Positions 36,458 to 45,282 of a stretch of 64,000 nt of DNA are shown here, piece after piece. The notes beneath the pieces are model-generated. The model had not been told where the DNA came from. It did no database searches and saw only the letters and a program-made list of their open reading frames with translations. How positions within the stretch are numbered: position 1 is the first letter of the stretch; each line of letters starts with the position of its first letter. The position numbers and the translations under genes are program-made. The DNA comes from JAPOUP01 sp965199865. Its GTDB lineage: Bacteria > Pseudomonadota > Alphaproteobacteria > Rhodobacterales > Rhodobacteraceae. Location: positions 248,001-312,000 of the forward strand of contig CBDATU010000011.1 in assembly GCA_965199865.1 (NCBI GenBank). Reading direction: 5' to 3'.

Positions 36458-38728
36458 CTATTCACCGCGCAGCGCGTGCCGTCGACCGGCCCGGAAGCCG
36501 ATCCGGTGGCCGAGGACCGCGCTGCTGAGCCGGGCCTGGCCATGCCACATGATCTGGTTTCCGGGTTCGGGGTCATGTTTCCGGCCGAGGTATCCGCCAA
36601 GGTGCGCGACCAGCCGGACGGCGTCGCCCAGCCGGTCGGGGGGCGGCATCCCCCGCTCCGCCGCATAGTCCCGCAGGAAGTCCAGGTCCCCGTCGGTGAA
36701 CATGAGCTCGGGGTCGCAGTCGGGAACCTGGCGTCCCAGAAGGGTCATGGTCATGATGCGCCAGGCGATCACGGCGTTGATGGCGATGGCCCGCTGCAGC
36801 CGGTCGGCGGTGCGGAACAGCAGGTGCTCGACGCGGCAGCCCGATTTCAGCACCCGGAAGAAGTCCTCGACCCGCCAGCGCTGGAGATAGTAGCCGACGG
36901 TTTCGGCCGCCGCGTCCGCGTCCCTTACGTCCAGCGTGGTCAGCAGGTGCCACCGTACCGGCTCCCCGTCCTCCGGCGGGGCGGTCTCCACGACATGGAC
37001 GGCGGACACGGTCACCGGCTCCGCGTCCGGCAGCGCCCCGGTCGGCGGCAGGGTGACGCTCCGGAAACGCAGTTCGCAGACCGCGGTGCGCCCGCCCCGG
37101 CCCGGCCGGGCCTTTTTCCGGCTCGATTTCGGGCGCTCCGTGAGGCTGTCCAGCTCGACCTCGACGGTCCCCCGCGGCGGGCCTTCGGTCATCCGCGCGA
37201 ACAGCTTCGGCCCCCGCCCGCCGAGGACCCTGTCATGCCTGGCGCGCACGAGCAGCCCGACCCGCGGATGCCTGCGCTGCGCATCGAAGAGCTCGAACAT
37301 GTCCGCCTGCCGGTCGCACACCGAGATCACCCGCGTCGCCCGGCCGATCTCCCGCGCCGCCCTCGAGATGTCCGTGAAGCCGTCGAGCCAGCGCCGCGTC
37401 CGGCGCCGTTCCTCCGCCTCCGGCGGACGCGGTTTCGACGGGTCGAAGCCGAGCCGGAGCACGCCGAGCGGGAGGCCGGTGCCGGTCACCGCGAGCGTCG
37501 CGTGCATGTGCAGGCCGAGCGTCCCCGCCCCGGTCTGGTTGCTCCCGATCACCTGCAGCCCGTCGCAGCCCGGCCGGGTCGCGAAGTTCAGGTCCGTGCC
37601 GTCCTGGATCGCCAGAACCGTCCGCTGGCCACGCATCCGCCGGACGCTCCGCTCCCGGTGCGGCTTCAGGATGTTGGCCACCGTGACCTCCGAATCCGCC
37701 GGGCTCCCGATCATGCGGTAGAACGCGCTGACCGCCGTGAGGTCGCTGTCCGGACTGGCATGTATCCTGCGCCCCGGATACGCCGCCAGCAGGGTGGCGC
37801 TTTTCACCAGCCGCGCCGATAGTCTCCTGTCGCCCAAGGGAGCCCCTCCCAGCTCGTTCTCCGCCCACGACGCCGCGTCCAGCCCCTCGCCCGGCTCCAG
37901 CGCCGGGGCGTGGTCGACCGGCGGCACGCCGAGCCTGCGCCGCCAGCCGCGGTCGAGCTCGTAGGCGAAGACCGTCTTGACCGTCTTCTCCCGGCGGTTT
38001 CCCCGGTCCTGGCGCCCGCGCCCGGAGGTCTCGCCGAGGCGCAGGAAGTTGGACGCCCGCAGGCAGGTGCCCTCATACCCCTCGTCGGCGTAGGTTTCCA
38101 CCAGCCAGGGGCGGTATCCATACCGTTCCCCGAAGTCGTCGGGAAGGCGGCGCAGGATCCGCCCCAGCGCATGGCTCGCCAGATGCGGGCAGCGGACCGA
38201 CGGACGGATCAGGAAGCGGCTCAGGCAGACGACGCGGTGCAGGGAGTCCCTGCGCCCCGCGTCGCTCCAGGCGATCCAGCGGTCGCGGGCCGCCACGCGC
38301 AGGGCGGCGGCGGACAGGCCCGCCGCGCCGAGCCAGCCGTGCTCCGAGCCGATGAGATAGCGCAGCTGGCAGCCGGCGAAGGTCGTGACGCCGTGCGGAT
38401 GCTCCCGCGCCATCAGCGTGTTCCAGAGCGCCCTCCGCCCGGAACCGGACACCGGCACGATCTCCAGTCCGCGGATCCGCGACGGATGGCCGGGAACGCC
38501 GGACGGCTCGGGAACCGGCCCGTCCAGCAGCCGCGGCCCCGCACGCAGCGCCGTCGGACGGGGCGGCGGCAGGACGAACTCCCCCGTGTCGCGCTCGATC
38601 TCCGCCAGCGCCTTCATGCAGCCCGCGAGCTGCGGACGGCCCGTGGCGGTGAAAAACGAGAACTCCCGGCAGATCCGGCGCCCGAAGGCGCTCCGGCTGT
38701 CGAACGGCTCATGCGAAAGGATGGACGC
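36458..38728 (-). pseudogene. IS-A transposase with DruA-like domain, main fragment (split by IS-B)
   Basis: 756 of about 775 codons; the first 19 lie at 41069-41125 on the far side of IS-B, in frame when the nested copy and one target repeat are removed. After a short N-terminal part (RRICREFSFFTATGRPQLAG) comes a DUF4338/DruA-like domain (FAGCQLRYLIGSEHGWLGAA, IAWSDAGR, FLIRPSVRCPHLASHALGRI, VETYADEGYEGTCLRASNFL). Then follow an IS4 DNA-binding domain (WAENELGGAPLGDRRLSARL) and a DDE core (LAIQDGTDLNF, VISVCDRQADMF, YLQRWRVEDFFRVLK). The last matches the IS4 YREK signature exactly. Translation could restart at the ATG at 38617, so a truncated protein lacking only the N-terminus is possible. 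Confidence 0.88.
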
Positions 38729-38737
38729 GACCCGCGC

Positions 38738-41068
38738 CTGTCACTACCACATACTTGACCGGCTCATTCCCTTCTCCGCTCCGTCCGGGCCCGTATGGCC
38801 CTGGCATGGGTTTCCGCGACGTTGAGGATGCGCAGGCCCTGCCATAGCTTCTGGGTTCCGGGCAGGGGCTGGCGCTTCGTCGGGCGGAACCCGGCGAGGC
38901 CGGCGACGAGCGTGACGTAGCGCGCCACGCTCATGTCCGGCTCCGGCGGCGCCCTCTGGCCGATGACGCGCTCATACGCGGCGTGAATGACCACCGCCTC
39001 GACGCTTTCCGGGCTGACATGGCGGTCCGCCGGGCTGTCGGGGCTCTCCCGCGCCAGAAGCTGGAGGTCCCAGACCCGGAACGCGGTTATCGCGTCGAAG
39101 GCGAGGCATCTGCGCAGGTCGTCGGCGGCGTCGAGCCTGCGGTCCTTTATCCTCGTCCCCGTCTTCAGGGCCCTGAAGTATTCCTCGATGCGCCAGCGCA
39201 GTTCGTAGCGCCTCAGGGCGGTCTCCGCCGTCCGCATGCCGTCGCCGCCCTCGTTGGACAGGAGCATCCAGTGCAGCGCCTCCCCTCCCTTCGCGACGCG
39301 CTTCGGCGGGTTCTCCTCGATGGCGGAGACCACCGTCACGGGCAGCGGGCGCCTGTCCCCCGCGTCCCTCGGCGCCGCGATGTCCAGTTCCGCGCAGCGC
39401 AGCGTCAGCGTGGCGACGCGCGCTTTCCGGGCCTTCGGCCCGCCGCGTTCGGGAACGGTGATCCTGCGGTGGCCGACCGGCTCCAGCGCGGCGACATGCT
39501 CCCACAGGCACCTTTCGTCGCCGTCGGGCAGCGCCACGCGCCGCTTCGCCGAGCGGCTCGCCCGCACCAGCAGCGCGGCGCCGGTCCGGTCCGCTTCGCG
39601 GAGAAGGGCCCAGAAGTCGCCTTCGCGGTCACAGACGCTCACGACCTTCGCGTCCGGGCAGGCCTCCGCGAGCTCTCCGGCCCGCCGCAGCCCGTCGATC
39701 CAGCGGGCGCTGTCCCTGTCCGGCCGCTGCCGGAAGTCCGCGTCGAGCGTGAACAGCCCGAGCGGGCGTCCGCTGCCGTTCAGTGCCACGCCGCAGTGGG
39801 CGAGGATGCCGTCGGTGCCCTTTCCGCCGCCGCCGAGCCCGTCCAGCCCGGACGTCGCCGCCAGGGTGCCGTAGTTCAGCGTCGTCGTGTCCTGGACAGC
39901 CAGGATCACCGGCTCCAGGCGGCAGCGCTCCACCGTCGCCTCCAGGTGGGGCTCGAGTATGTCGTCCATGGTCACCCCAGCGTTCGAGAGCAGCCTGTAA
40001 GCCGCCTCCTGCTCCGCCCTGCCCGGAAACAGCTCCGGCACCGGCGCACCGAGCTTCCTGGTCCAGGCCGCCCCCATCGCGGCGATCCGGCGGCGGACCC
40101 GGCCGTCCGGATGGCTGCTCCGCGCGTATTCCCGCTCCGCCCAGTCGCCCCCGCGGTGCAGCGGTCCGGTATGCCCGAGCCTGCGCTCCGGCTCCGCCTG
40201 GAGAACCTCCCGCCAGTCCGGCCGCAGCGGCAGCGTCCACACGCTGCGACGGATGCCCGAACGCCGCCCGGAGGTCAGGCCGGGACATCTCTCCCAGCCC
40301 GCCGCCCTGTAACCCGTCCCGGCGTGGTCCGGACCGACGATGGTGTAGACGAGCGCCGGACGGACGCCGTACCGCCCCTCCCAGTCGTCCGCCACGCGCT
40401 CCGCCGCCAGCCGCAGCGCCAGGGAGGCGAGGCCGTGGACCCTCACGGAAGGTCTGATCAGGAAGCGGTGGTTGTTAAGGACCAGACCCATGTTCGCGAT
40501 CCGCGCCCGCGCCGACCAGCCGATGGCGTCGTCCCGAGGCCCCAGCTGGCAGGACGCCGGAACGAAGCCCAGACCGCCGAGCCGCCCCTGCGCGCCGCTC
40601 ACGATCCAGTACCGCAGCTGCCCTCCCGGAGCCCGCCGCCAGCCCTCCGGATGGTGCGTCTCCATCATCGACTCCCAGGCGCGGCGGTCCGCCTCCGCCA
40701 ACGGCTCCAGCCGCACCCCGCCGAGCGCGTCCAGAGCGCACTCGACCGGGGCGCCGCCAGGGTCGTCGGCGGCCGGTCGCCCGTTGGACGACGCGAAGCG
40801 CGGCGCCGCCTCCGGCAGCGTCAGGCCGAGCTCCTCCGCGAGCAGGGGAAGGACCCGCATCCCGGTGACCGTCGACGGCCTCCCGTCGTGGGTCAGCCAA
40901 CCCTCCCGACCGCTCAGCTCGCGGGCGAGGCCCGAACGCGTGACGCCGCCGCGGAGGCATTCGTTCCCGAGCCACTCGACCGTGGCAGGGGAAATCTGTC
41001 TGAGACCGATATACATGGTCCCCGATTCGCATGGATCCGATCTCTAGTCAAGTATGCGGTAGTGACAG
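38738..41068 (-). mobile_element. Inner IS4-type element (IS-B), intact, nested in IS-A
   Basis: A 2331-bp element with 22-bp terminal inverted repeats differing at one position (38738-38759 and 41047-41068; they begin CTGTCACTACC). It is flanked by a perfect 9-bp target duplication, GACCCGCGC, at 38729-38737 and 41069-41077. Removing the element and one repeat restores an uninterrupted IS-A reading frame, which proves the order of insertion. It has one intact gene. TSD length and the YREK signature fit the IS4 family. Confidence 0.93.
38764..41016 (-). CDS. IS4-family transposase fused to a DruA-like (DUF4338) domain
   Basis: A 750-residue intact fusion. Residues 1-70 form a helical N-terminus (VTRSGLARELSGREGW) as in DruA proteins. 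Residues about 110-255 carry the DUF4338/DruA pattern: GGQLRYWIVSGAQGRLGGLG, RDDAIGWSARARIANMGLVL, NNHRFLIRPSVRVHGLASLA, GTGYRAAGWERCPGLTSGR. Residues about 290-350 form the IS4 DNA-binding domain (DWAEREYARSSHPDGRVRRR). The DDE catalytic core follows, with Asp376 (ILAVQDTTTLNY), Asp463 (VVSVCDREGDFW) and Glu611 in YELRWRIEEYFRALK, which fits Y(2)R(3)E(6)K. DruA is known from the Druantia anti-phage system; its role on a transposase is unknown, with DNA recognition or target choice plausible. Confidence 0.9.
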   Translation of the reverse strand: MYIGLRQISPATVEWLGNECLRGGVTRSGLARELSGREGWLTHDGRPSTVTGMRVLPLLAEELGLTLPEAAPRFASSNGRPAADDPGGAPVECALDALGGVRLEPLAEADRRAWESMMETHHPEGWRRAPGGQLRYWIVSGAQGRLGGLGFVPASCQLGPRDDAIGWSARARIANMGLVLNNHRFLIRPSVRVHGLASLALRLAAERVADDWEGRYGVRPALVYTIVGPDHAGTGYRAAGWERCPGLTSGRRSGIRRSVWTLPLRPDWREVLQAEPERRLGHTGPLHRGGDWAEREYARSSHPDGRVRRRIAAMGAAWTRKLGAPVPELFPGRAEQEAAYRLLSNAGVTMDDILEPHLEATVERCRLEPVILAVQDTTTLNYGTLAATSGLDGLGGGGKGTDGILAHCGVALNGSGRPLGLFTLDADFRQRPDRDSARWIDGLRRAGELAEACPDAKVVSVCDREGDFWALLREADRTGAALLVRASRSAKRRVALPDGDERCLWEHVAALEPVGHRRITVPERGGPKARKARVATLTLRCAELDIAAPRDAGDRRPLPVTVVSAIEENPPKRVAKGGEALHWMLLSNEGGDGMRTAETALRRYELRWRIEEYFRALKTGTRIKDRRLDAADDLRRCLAFDAITAFRVWDLQLLARESPDSPADRHVSPESVEAVVIHAAYERVIGQRAPPEPDMSVARYVTLVAGLAGFRPTKRQPLPGTQKLWQGLRILNVAETHARAIRARTERRRE

Positions 41069-41125
41069 GACCCGCGCCCGTCCCTCCGCGCCGCGAAGCG
41101 TGCGGCTGATCTGGGACTGTGCCAT
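41069..41125 (-). pseudogene. 5' fragment of the IS-A transposase gene
   Basis: Nineteen codons from an ATG at 41125 (MAQSQISRTLRGAEGRARV) that run into the IS-B target duplication and join in frame to the main fragment at 38728. The fragment identifies the original start of the IS-A gene, about 60 bp inside its terminal repeat. Confidence 0.8.
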
Positions 41126-41407
41126 AACGATCAGAACCTACAGACGCGGAATTCGGTTGTCCAGAGCTTTTTTCCACTACACGGTAGGCCTAGGTCTGTA
41201 TCTGGCGATGGAACTCACCATCGGACCTTGTCAATGGTGTTGATCGTCCGTTCCGACCTACACTAAGTCGGGCCGAACCGGGTGAAGGTGAAGAGCTAGC
41301 AACGCCTCTAGGCTCCGTTCCAAGACCCAGCCACGAGCGGAGACCTGCCAATAATGTACTGCGCTTCCTGGCGAGCCAATGAAAAATCCTTTGCGGTATC
41401 CCACAAT

Positions 41408-41426
41408 CTGGTCTATGGCATACCAG
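41408..41426. promoter_or_regulatory. Possible GntR-type operator
   Basis: CTGGTCTATGGCATACCAG upstream of the GntR gene contains TGGCATACCA, one base from the palindrome TGGTATACCA seen in operators of FCD-type GntR regulators. It lies about 40 bp before the regulator's start. This rests on pattern resemblance only. Confidence 0.35.
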
Positions 41427-41463
41427 CATTAAGGGAATCAAATAGCCGCTCCGGGCGAACGAA

Positions 41464-42177
41464 ATGTCAAACATCAAGCTGCAGCCGGTCGAACTGAACT
41501 TCACGTTGACGGATCACGTTCACGACCGTCTCCGTGCGGCGATTCTCGACATGAACATCTATAATGAGGACGCCGACCTCCGGCTGGACGAAAGATCCCT
41601 TGCGGAGCAGCTCGGAATATCACGCACGCCGCTGCGTGAGGCGCTGACCCGGCTCGAACAGGAAGGTTTCATCGAAATCCGTGCCCGCAAGGGGGTCTTC
41701 GTGGTACGCAAGACACTTGATGAAATCCTGGAAATGATCGTTGCCTGGGCCGCGCTGGAATCGATGGCCGCCCGGCTTGCCGCCGAACGTGCGGACGAGG
41801 CCGGTGTCAAGGCGCTGAGAAAGCATGCCGCGCGCCACTCACAAAGCTCAGCCGATGCCGATCTGTCCGAATATTCCGAAGCGAACATACAGTTCCACCA
41901 GATGATCTTGGACATGTCGGGATGCCAGCTTCTCGCTTCCATGGCGGAGGGGCTCTTCCTTCATATGCGTGCGGTGCGGCGGAGGGCCATGGATGAAGGC
42001 GACCGGGCCAGCCGGTCCGTCGTGGACCATATGGGTATAATCATGGCGATCGAGGCGCGCGACGCGGAACTTGCGATGCGGCTGGTTCGGGAGCATACGA
42101 TGCGGCTGCATGACCATGTGCACCGCACATGGACCGCGTCTGAAGGAAACCAGAGAACGCGCGGAGTGGCGGGCTAG
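41464..42177 (+). CDS. GntR family regulator, FadR/FCD subfamily
   Basis: A 237-residue regulator. The winged helix-turn-helix reads ERSLAEQLGISRTPLREALT followed by RLEQEGFIEIRARKGVFVV. The C-terminal FCD effector domain has AWAALESMAARLAAERADEA, a metal-ligand-like His in NIQFHQMILDMSG, and VDHMGIIMAIEARDAELAMR. It lies directly upstream of oxc in the same direction (46 bp), so it probably controls the oxalate genes in response to oxalate or a derivative. The left flank is the outer IS element, which ends less than 300 bp upstream and may have replaced original promoter sequence. Confidence 0.9.
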   Translation: MSNIKLQPVELNFTLTDHVHDRLRAAILDMNIYNEDADLRLDERSLAEQLGISRTPLREALTRLEQEGFIEIRARKGVFVVRKTLDEILEMIVAWAALESMAARLAAERADEAGVKALRKHAARHSQSSADADLSEYSEANIQFHQMILDMSGCQLLASMAEGLFLHMRAVRRRAMDEGDRASRSVVDHMGIIMAIEARDAELAMRLVREHTMRLHDHVHRTWTASEGNQRTRGVAG

Positions 42178-42223
42178 CCGATTGCGGACGCCGATGGTGC
42201 GTCGGGGCAAAGGGAGCGAAAGA

Positions 42224-43948
42224 ATGGATGGCGAGACCGCAAGGGCGATAGACGCGGATCAGGAGCTGACAGACGGGTTTCATCTGGTGATCGATGCCCT
42301 GAAACTCAATGGTATCAAGACCATCTACCATGTACCGGGAATTCCCGTGACCGATCTTGGCCGCATGGCCCAGGCGGAAGGCCTGCGCGTGATCTCGTTC
42401 CGCCACGAACAGCATGCCGGCTATGCCGCCGCCGCCGCTGGATACCTTACCAGAAAACCGGGGATCTGCCTCACTGTTTCGGCACCGGGTTTCCTGAACG
42501 GGCTGACGGCACTTGCTCACGCGACGACGAACTGCTGGCCGATGATCCTTATATCGGGGTCGTCCGAGCGCGAGATAGTCGACCTGCAGCAGGGCGATTA
42601 CGAGGAGATGGATCAGCTCGCGGTCGCGAAGCCTCTCTGCAAGGCTGCCTTCAGGATTCTCCATGCTGCTGACATTGGAATCGGAGTCGCCCGTGCAATT
42701 AGGGCGGCCCTGTCAGGCCGTCCAGGCGGTGTCTATCTGGACCTGCCAGCGTCGCTGCTTGGACAGGCCATCGACGCGGTGGAAGGAGCGAGATCCATCA
42801 TAGAGGTGGTTGATCCCGTGCCTGGCCAGCTGCCCGCTCCCAGAGCCGTCGACCGTGCCGTAGACGTTCTGAAGAATGCGGAAAGGCCGCTCATCATTCT
42901 TGGCAAGGGTGCGGCCTATGCCCAATGCGACGAGATCGTCCGGCGCTTCGTTGAGACCTCCGGCATCCCGTATATCGCGATGTCGATGGCGAAGGGGCTG
43001 CTGCCGGACACCCATCCTCAATATGCCGGTGCCGCACGCTCGCTCGTCCTGAAGGAAAGCGACTGCGTCATGCTGATCGGTGCGCGGCTGAACTGGCTGC
43101 TCGGCCACGGGAAGGGGCGTCAGTGGGGGACGCCGGGAGCCAAGCGGTTCGTCCATGTGGACATAGACCCAACGGAAATGGACAGTAACCAGCCGATCGA
43201 CGCGCCGCTGGTCGGCGATATAGAGAGCGTGCTGGGGTCGCTTCTCGAACGTATGGACGGATGGAAGAAGCCGGCCGGTGCGTGGACAGACGCAATCAGG
43301 GCGAAGGTGACGGCGAATGTTGGCCGCATGGCACCGAAGCTGATGAACAACAGCGTACCTATGGATTTTCACGGTGCCCTGGGGCGCCTGCGAAAGATCG
43401 TTGCGGACAGCCCTGACACGATTCTGGTCAACGAAGGCGCGAACACACTGGACTTCGCCCGGTCGATCATCGACATGCACAAGCCTCGCAAGCGACTCGA
43501 CGTCGGCACATGGGGCGTGATGGGCGTCGGCATGGGCACTTCGATTGCCGCTGCTGTGGAGACGGGTTGCCCTGTGCTGGCGGTAGAGGGTGACAGTGCG
43601 TTCGGATTCTCCGGCATGGAGGTGGAAACAATCTGTCGCTATGGTTTGCCGGTCTGTGTGGTGGTCTTTAACAATTCAGGGATTTACAGGGGAACCGATG
43701 TCAATACCGTCAGCGATGACCCGGCACCGACCGTCTTCGTTTCGGAGGCGCGCTATGATCTCATGATGAAAGCGTTTGGTGGAGAAGGCGTGGTCGCGCG
43801 TTCTCCCGACGATCTGGAACAGGCGGTACGTAAGGCATTGGCCTCTGGAACGCCAACACTCGTCAACGCAATAATCAATCCGGCGGCCGGTACCGAGTCC
43901 GGCCGAATCGGCAACCTCAATCCACAGAGCGTGGTCAGGAAGGCATGA
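42224..43948 (+). CDS. oxc: Oxalyl-CoA decarboxylase
   Basis: Thiamine-diphosphate enzyme converting oxalyl-CoA to formyl-CoA and CO2; 574 residues, against 568 in Oxalobacter. The activating Glu62 is in RHEQHAGYAAAAAGYL. The cofactor motif runs from EGDSAFGFSGMEVETICRYG to VVFNNSGIYRG (GD...NN). The N-terminal segment YHVPGIPVTDLGRMAQAEGL is highly characteristic of Oxc and separates it from acetolactate synthases. An AGGGAG site precedes the ATG at 42224. It is followed by frc, its pathway partner. Cytoplasmic tetramer by family. Confidence 0.95.
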   Translation: MDGETARAIDADQELTDGFHLVIDALKLNGIKTIYHVPGIPVTDLGRMAQAEGLRVISFRHEQHAGYAAAAAGYLTRKPGICLTVSAPGFLNGLTALAHATTNCWPMILISGSSEREIVDLQQGDYEEMDQLAVAKPLCKAAFRILHAADIGIGVARAIRAALSGRPGGVYLDLPASLLGQAIDAVEGARSIIEVVDPVPGQLPAPRAVDRAVDVLKNAERPLIILGKGAAYAQCDEIVRRFVETSGIPYIAMSMAKGLLPDTHPQYAGAARSLVLKESDCVMLIGARLNWLLGHGKGRQWGTPGAKRFVHVDIDPTEMDSNQPIDAPLVGDIESVLGSLLERMDGWKKPAGAWTDAIRAKVTANVGRMAPKLMNNSVPMDFHGALGRLRKIVADSPDTILVNEGANTLDFARSIIDMHKPRKRLDVGTWGVMGVGMGTSIAAAVETGCPVLAVEGDSAFGFSGMEVETICRYGLPVCVVVFNNSGIYRGTDVNTVSDDPAPTVFVSEARYDLMMKAFGGEGVVARSPDDLEQAVRKALASGTPTLVNAIINPAAGTESGRIGNLNPQSVVRKA

Positions 43949-44010
43949 GAGGAAGAAGGGCTGGTGGCGCGGGTCGGCGCACGAAACCCTAAGCAAGGAA
44001 AGTGGCAGAA

Positions 44011-45282
44011 ATGAAAGCACTCGACGGCGTCAGGATACTGGATTTCACCCATGTGCAGTCCGGGCCCACCTGCACCCAGCTCCTCGCCTGGTTTGGCGCC
44101 GATGTCATCAAGGTAGAGCGGCCGGGTGTGGGCGACGCGACCCGCAAGCAACTGGTGGACGTTCCAGGGGCCGACAGCCTTTACTTCACCATGCTTAACC
44201 ACAACAAACGTTCAATCGAGCTGAACTCGAAGAACGAGACCGGCAAGGAAGTGCTCACCCGCCTGATCAAGGAATGCGACGTGATGGTCGAGAATTTCGC
44301 GCCCGGTGCGCTTGACCGTATGGGGTTTACCTGGGAACGGATCCAGGAAATCAACCCGCGCATGATCCTTGCGTCGATCAAGGGTTTCGGCCCCGGACAG
44401 TACGAGGACTGCAAGGTCTATGAGAACGTTGCGCAATGCGCGGGTGGCGCGGCTTCCACTACGGGATTTGTCGACGGGGTGCCGTTGGTGACCGGTGCGC
44501 AGATCGGAGATTCGGGGACCGGGCTGCATCTGGCACTGGGAATCGTCACAGCGTTGTACCATCGGGAGAGGTCTGGCCGGGGCCAGAAAGTGTCAGCTGC
44601 AATGCAGGATGGCGTGCTGAATCTCTGCCGCGTCAAGCTGCGCGACCAGCAACGGCTCGCGGCCGGTCCGCTCAGGGAATATTCGCAGTATGGCGAGAAC
44701 ATTCCCTTCGGCGAGGCGACACCGCGGGCAGGCAATGATTCAGGTGGTGGTCAGCCGGGATGCATACTCAGGTGCAAGGGCTGGGAGACCGACCCCAACG
44801 CCTACACCTATTTCATCACCCAGACGGCAGTGTGGAAATCCATCTGCGACCTGATTGGTAAGCCGGAATGGAAGGATGCCGAAGGATATGCGACTCCACC
44901 GGAACGCTTGGATAAGCTGAGCGAGATCTTCGATGCGATTGAGGCTTGGACCATGACCGTGACCAAGTTCGAGGTCATGGAGATCTGCAATCCGCTGAAC
45001 ATTCCCGTTGGGCCAATCCTGTCGATGAAGGAACTGATGGAGGATGAGGGACTGCGCGCCACAGGCACGATCGTTGATGTCGATCATCCCGAACGCGGCC
45101 GTTATGTGTCGGTTGGCTGCCCGGTCAAACTGAGCGATTCACCCGCTGAGGTTGTCCGCTCGCCGCTTCTTGGGGAGCACACTGAAGAGATCCTTATGGA
45201 CGTGCTGGGATATGCCGGGGAGGAACTATCCCGGGTAATGGGGTCCGGAGCGGTCGGTGAACTAAAGAGGGCGGCGGAATGA
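44011..45282 (+). CDS. frc: Formyl-CoA:oxalate CoA-transferase
   Basis: Class III CoA-transferase moving CoA from formyl-CoA to oxalate, which regenerates oxalyl-CoA for Oxc; 423 residues (428 in Oxalobacter). The N-terminus LDGVRILDFTHVQSGPTCTQ, HNKRSIELN and VMVENFAPGALDRMGFTWER are typical. The catalytic aspartate is Asp167 in VTGAQIGDSGTGLHLALGI. The glycine loop near residue 245-250 (NDSGGGQPGC) matches the flexible GGGQ loop of true formyl-CoA transferases. The ATG at 44011 is preferred because AGGAA lies 10 bp upstream; a GTG at 44002 is too close. The stop overlaps the next start by four bases. Confidence 0.95.
   Translation: MKALDGVRILDFTHVQSGPTCTQLLAWFGADVIKVERPGVGDATRKQLVDVPGADSLYFTMLNHNKRSIELNSKNETGKEVLTRLIKECDVMVENFAPGALDRMGFTWERIQEINPRMILASIKGFGPGQYEDCKVYENVAQCAGGAASTTGFVDGVPLVTGAQIGDSGTGLHLALGIVTALYHRERSGRGQKVSAAMQDGVLNLCRVKLRDQQRLAAGPLREYSQYGENIPFGEATPRAGNDSGGGQPGCILRCKGWETDPNAYTYFITQTAVWKSICDLIGKPEWKDAEGYATPPERLDKLSEIFDAIEAWTMTVTKFEVMEICNPLNIPVGPILSMKELMEDEGLRATGTIVDVDHPERGRYVSVGCPVKLSDSPAEVVRSPLLGEHTEEILMDVLGYAGEELSRVMGSGAVGELKRAAE

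Larger units (their letters stand above)
36422..41186 (-). mobile_element. Outer IS4-type element (IS-A) encoding a DruA-transposase fusion
   Basis: The ends match: TACCGTGTAGTG at 36422-36433 and its reverse complement at 41175-41186, with partial similarity for about 14 bp further inward. A perfect 10-bp target duplication, GGCCTAGGTC, flanks it at 36412-36421 and 41187-41196. It contains one transposase gene on the minus strand that is split by the nested element IS-B (38738-41068). Without IS-B and its target duplication, the element would be 2425 bp. Its GC content is visibly higher than that of the neighbouring genes. Confidence 0.9.

Noticed and set aside
36431..37822. Open frame of 463 codons on the plus strand
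   Set aside because: Antisense shadow of the IS-A transposase; composition reflects GC-rich codon positions, no family motif.
38983..41109. Open frame of 708 codons on the plus strand
   Set aside because: It lies antisense to the IS-B transposase in very GC-rich DNA; the translation is proline/arginine-rich with no domain, while the minus strand gives a perfect transposase.
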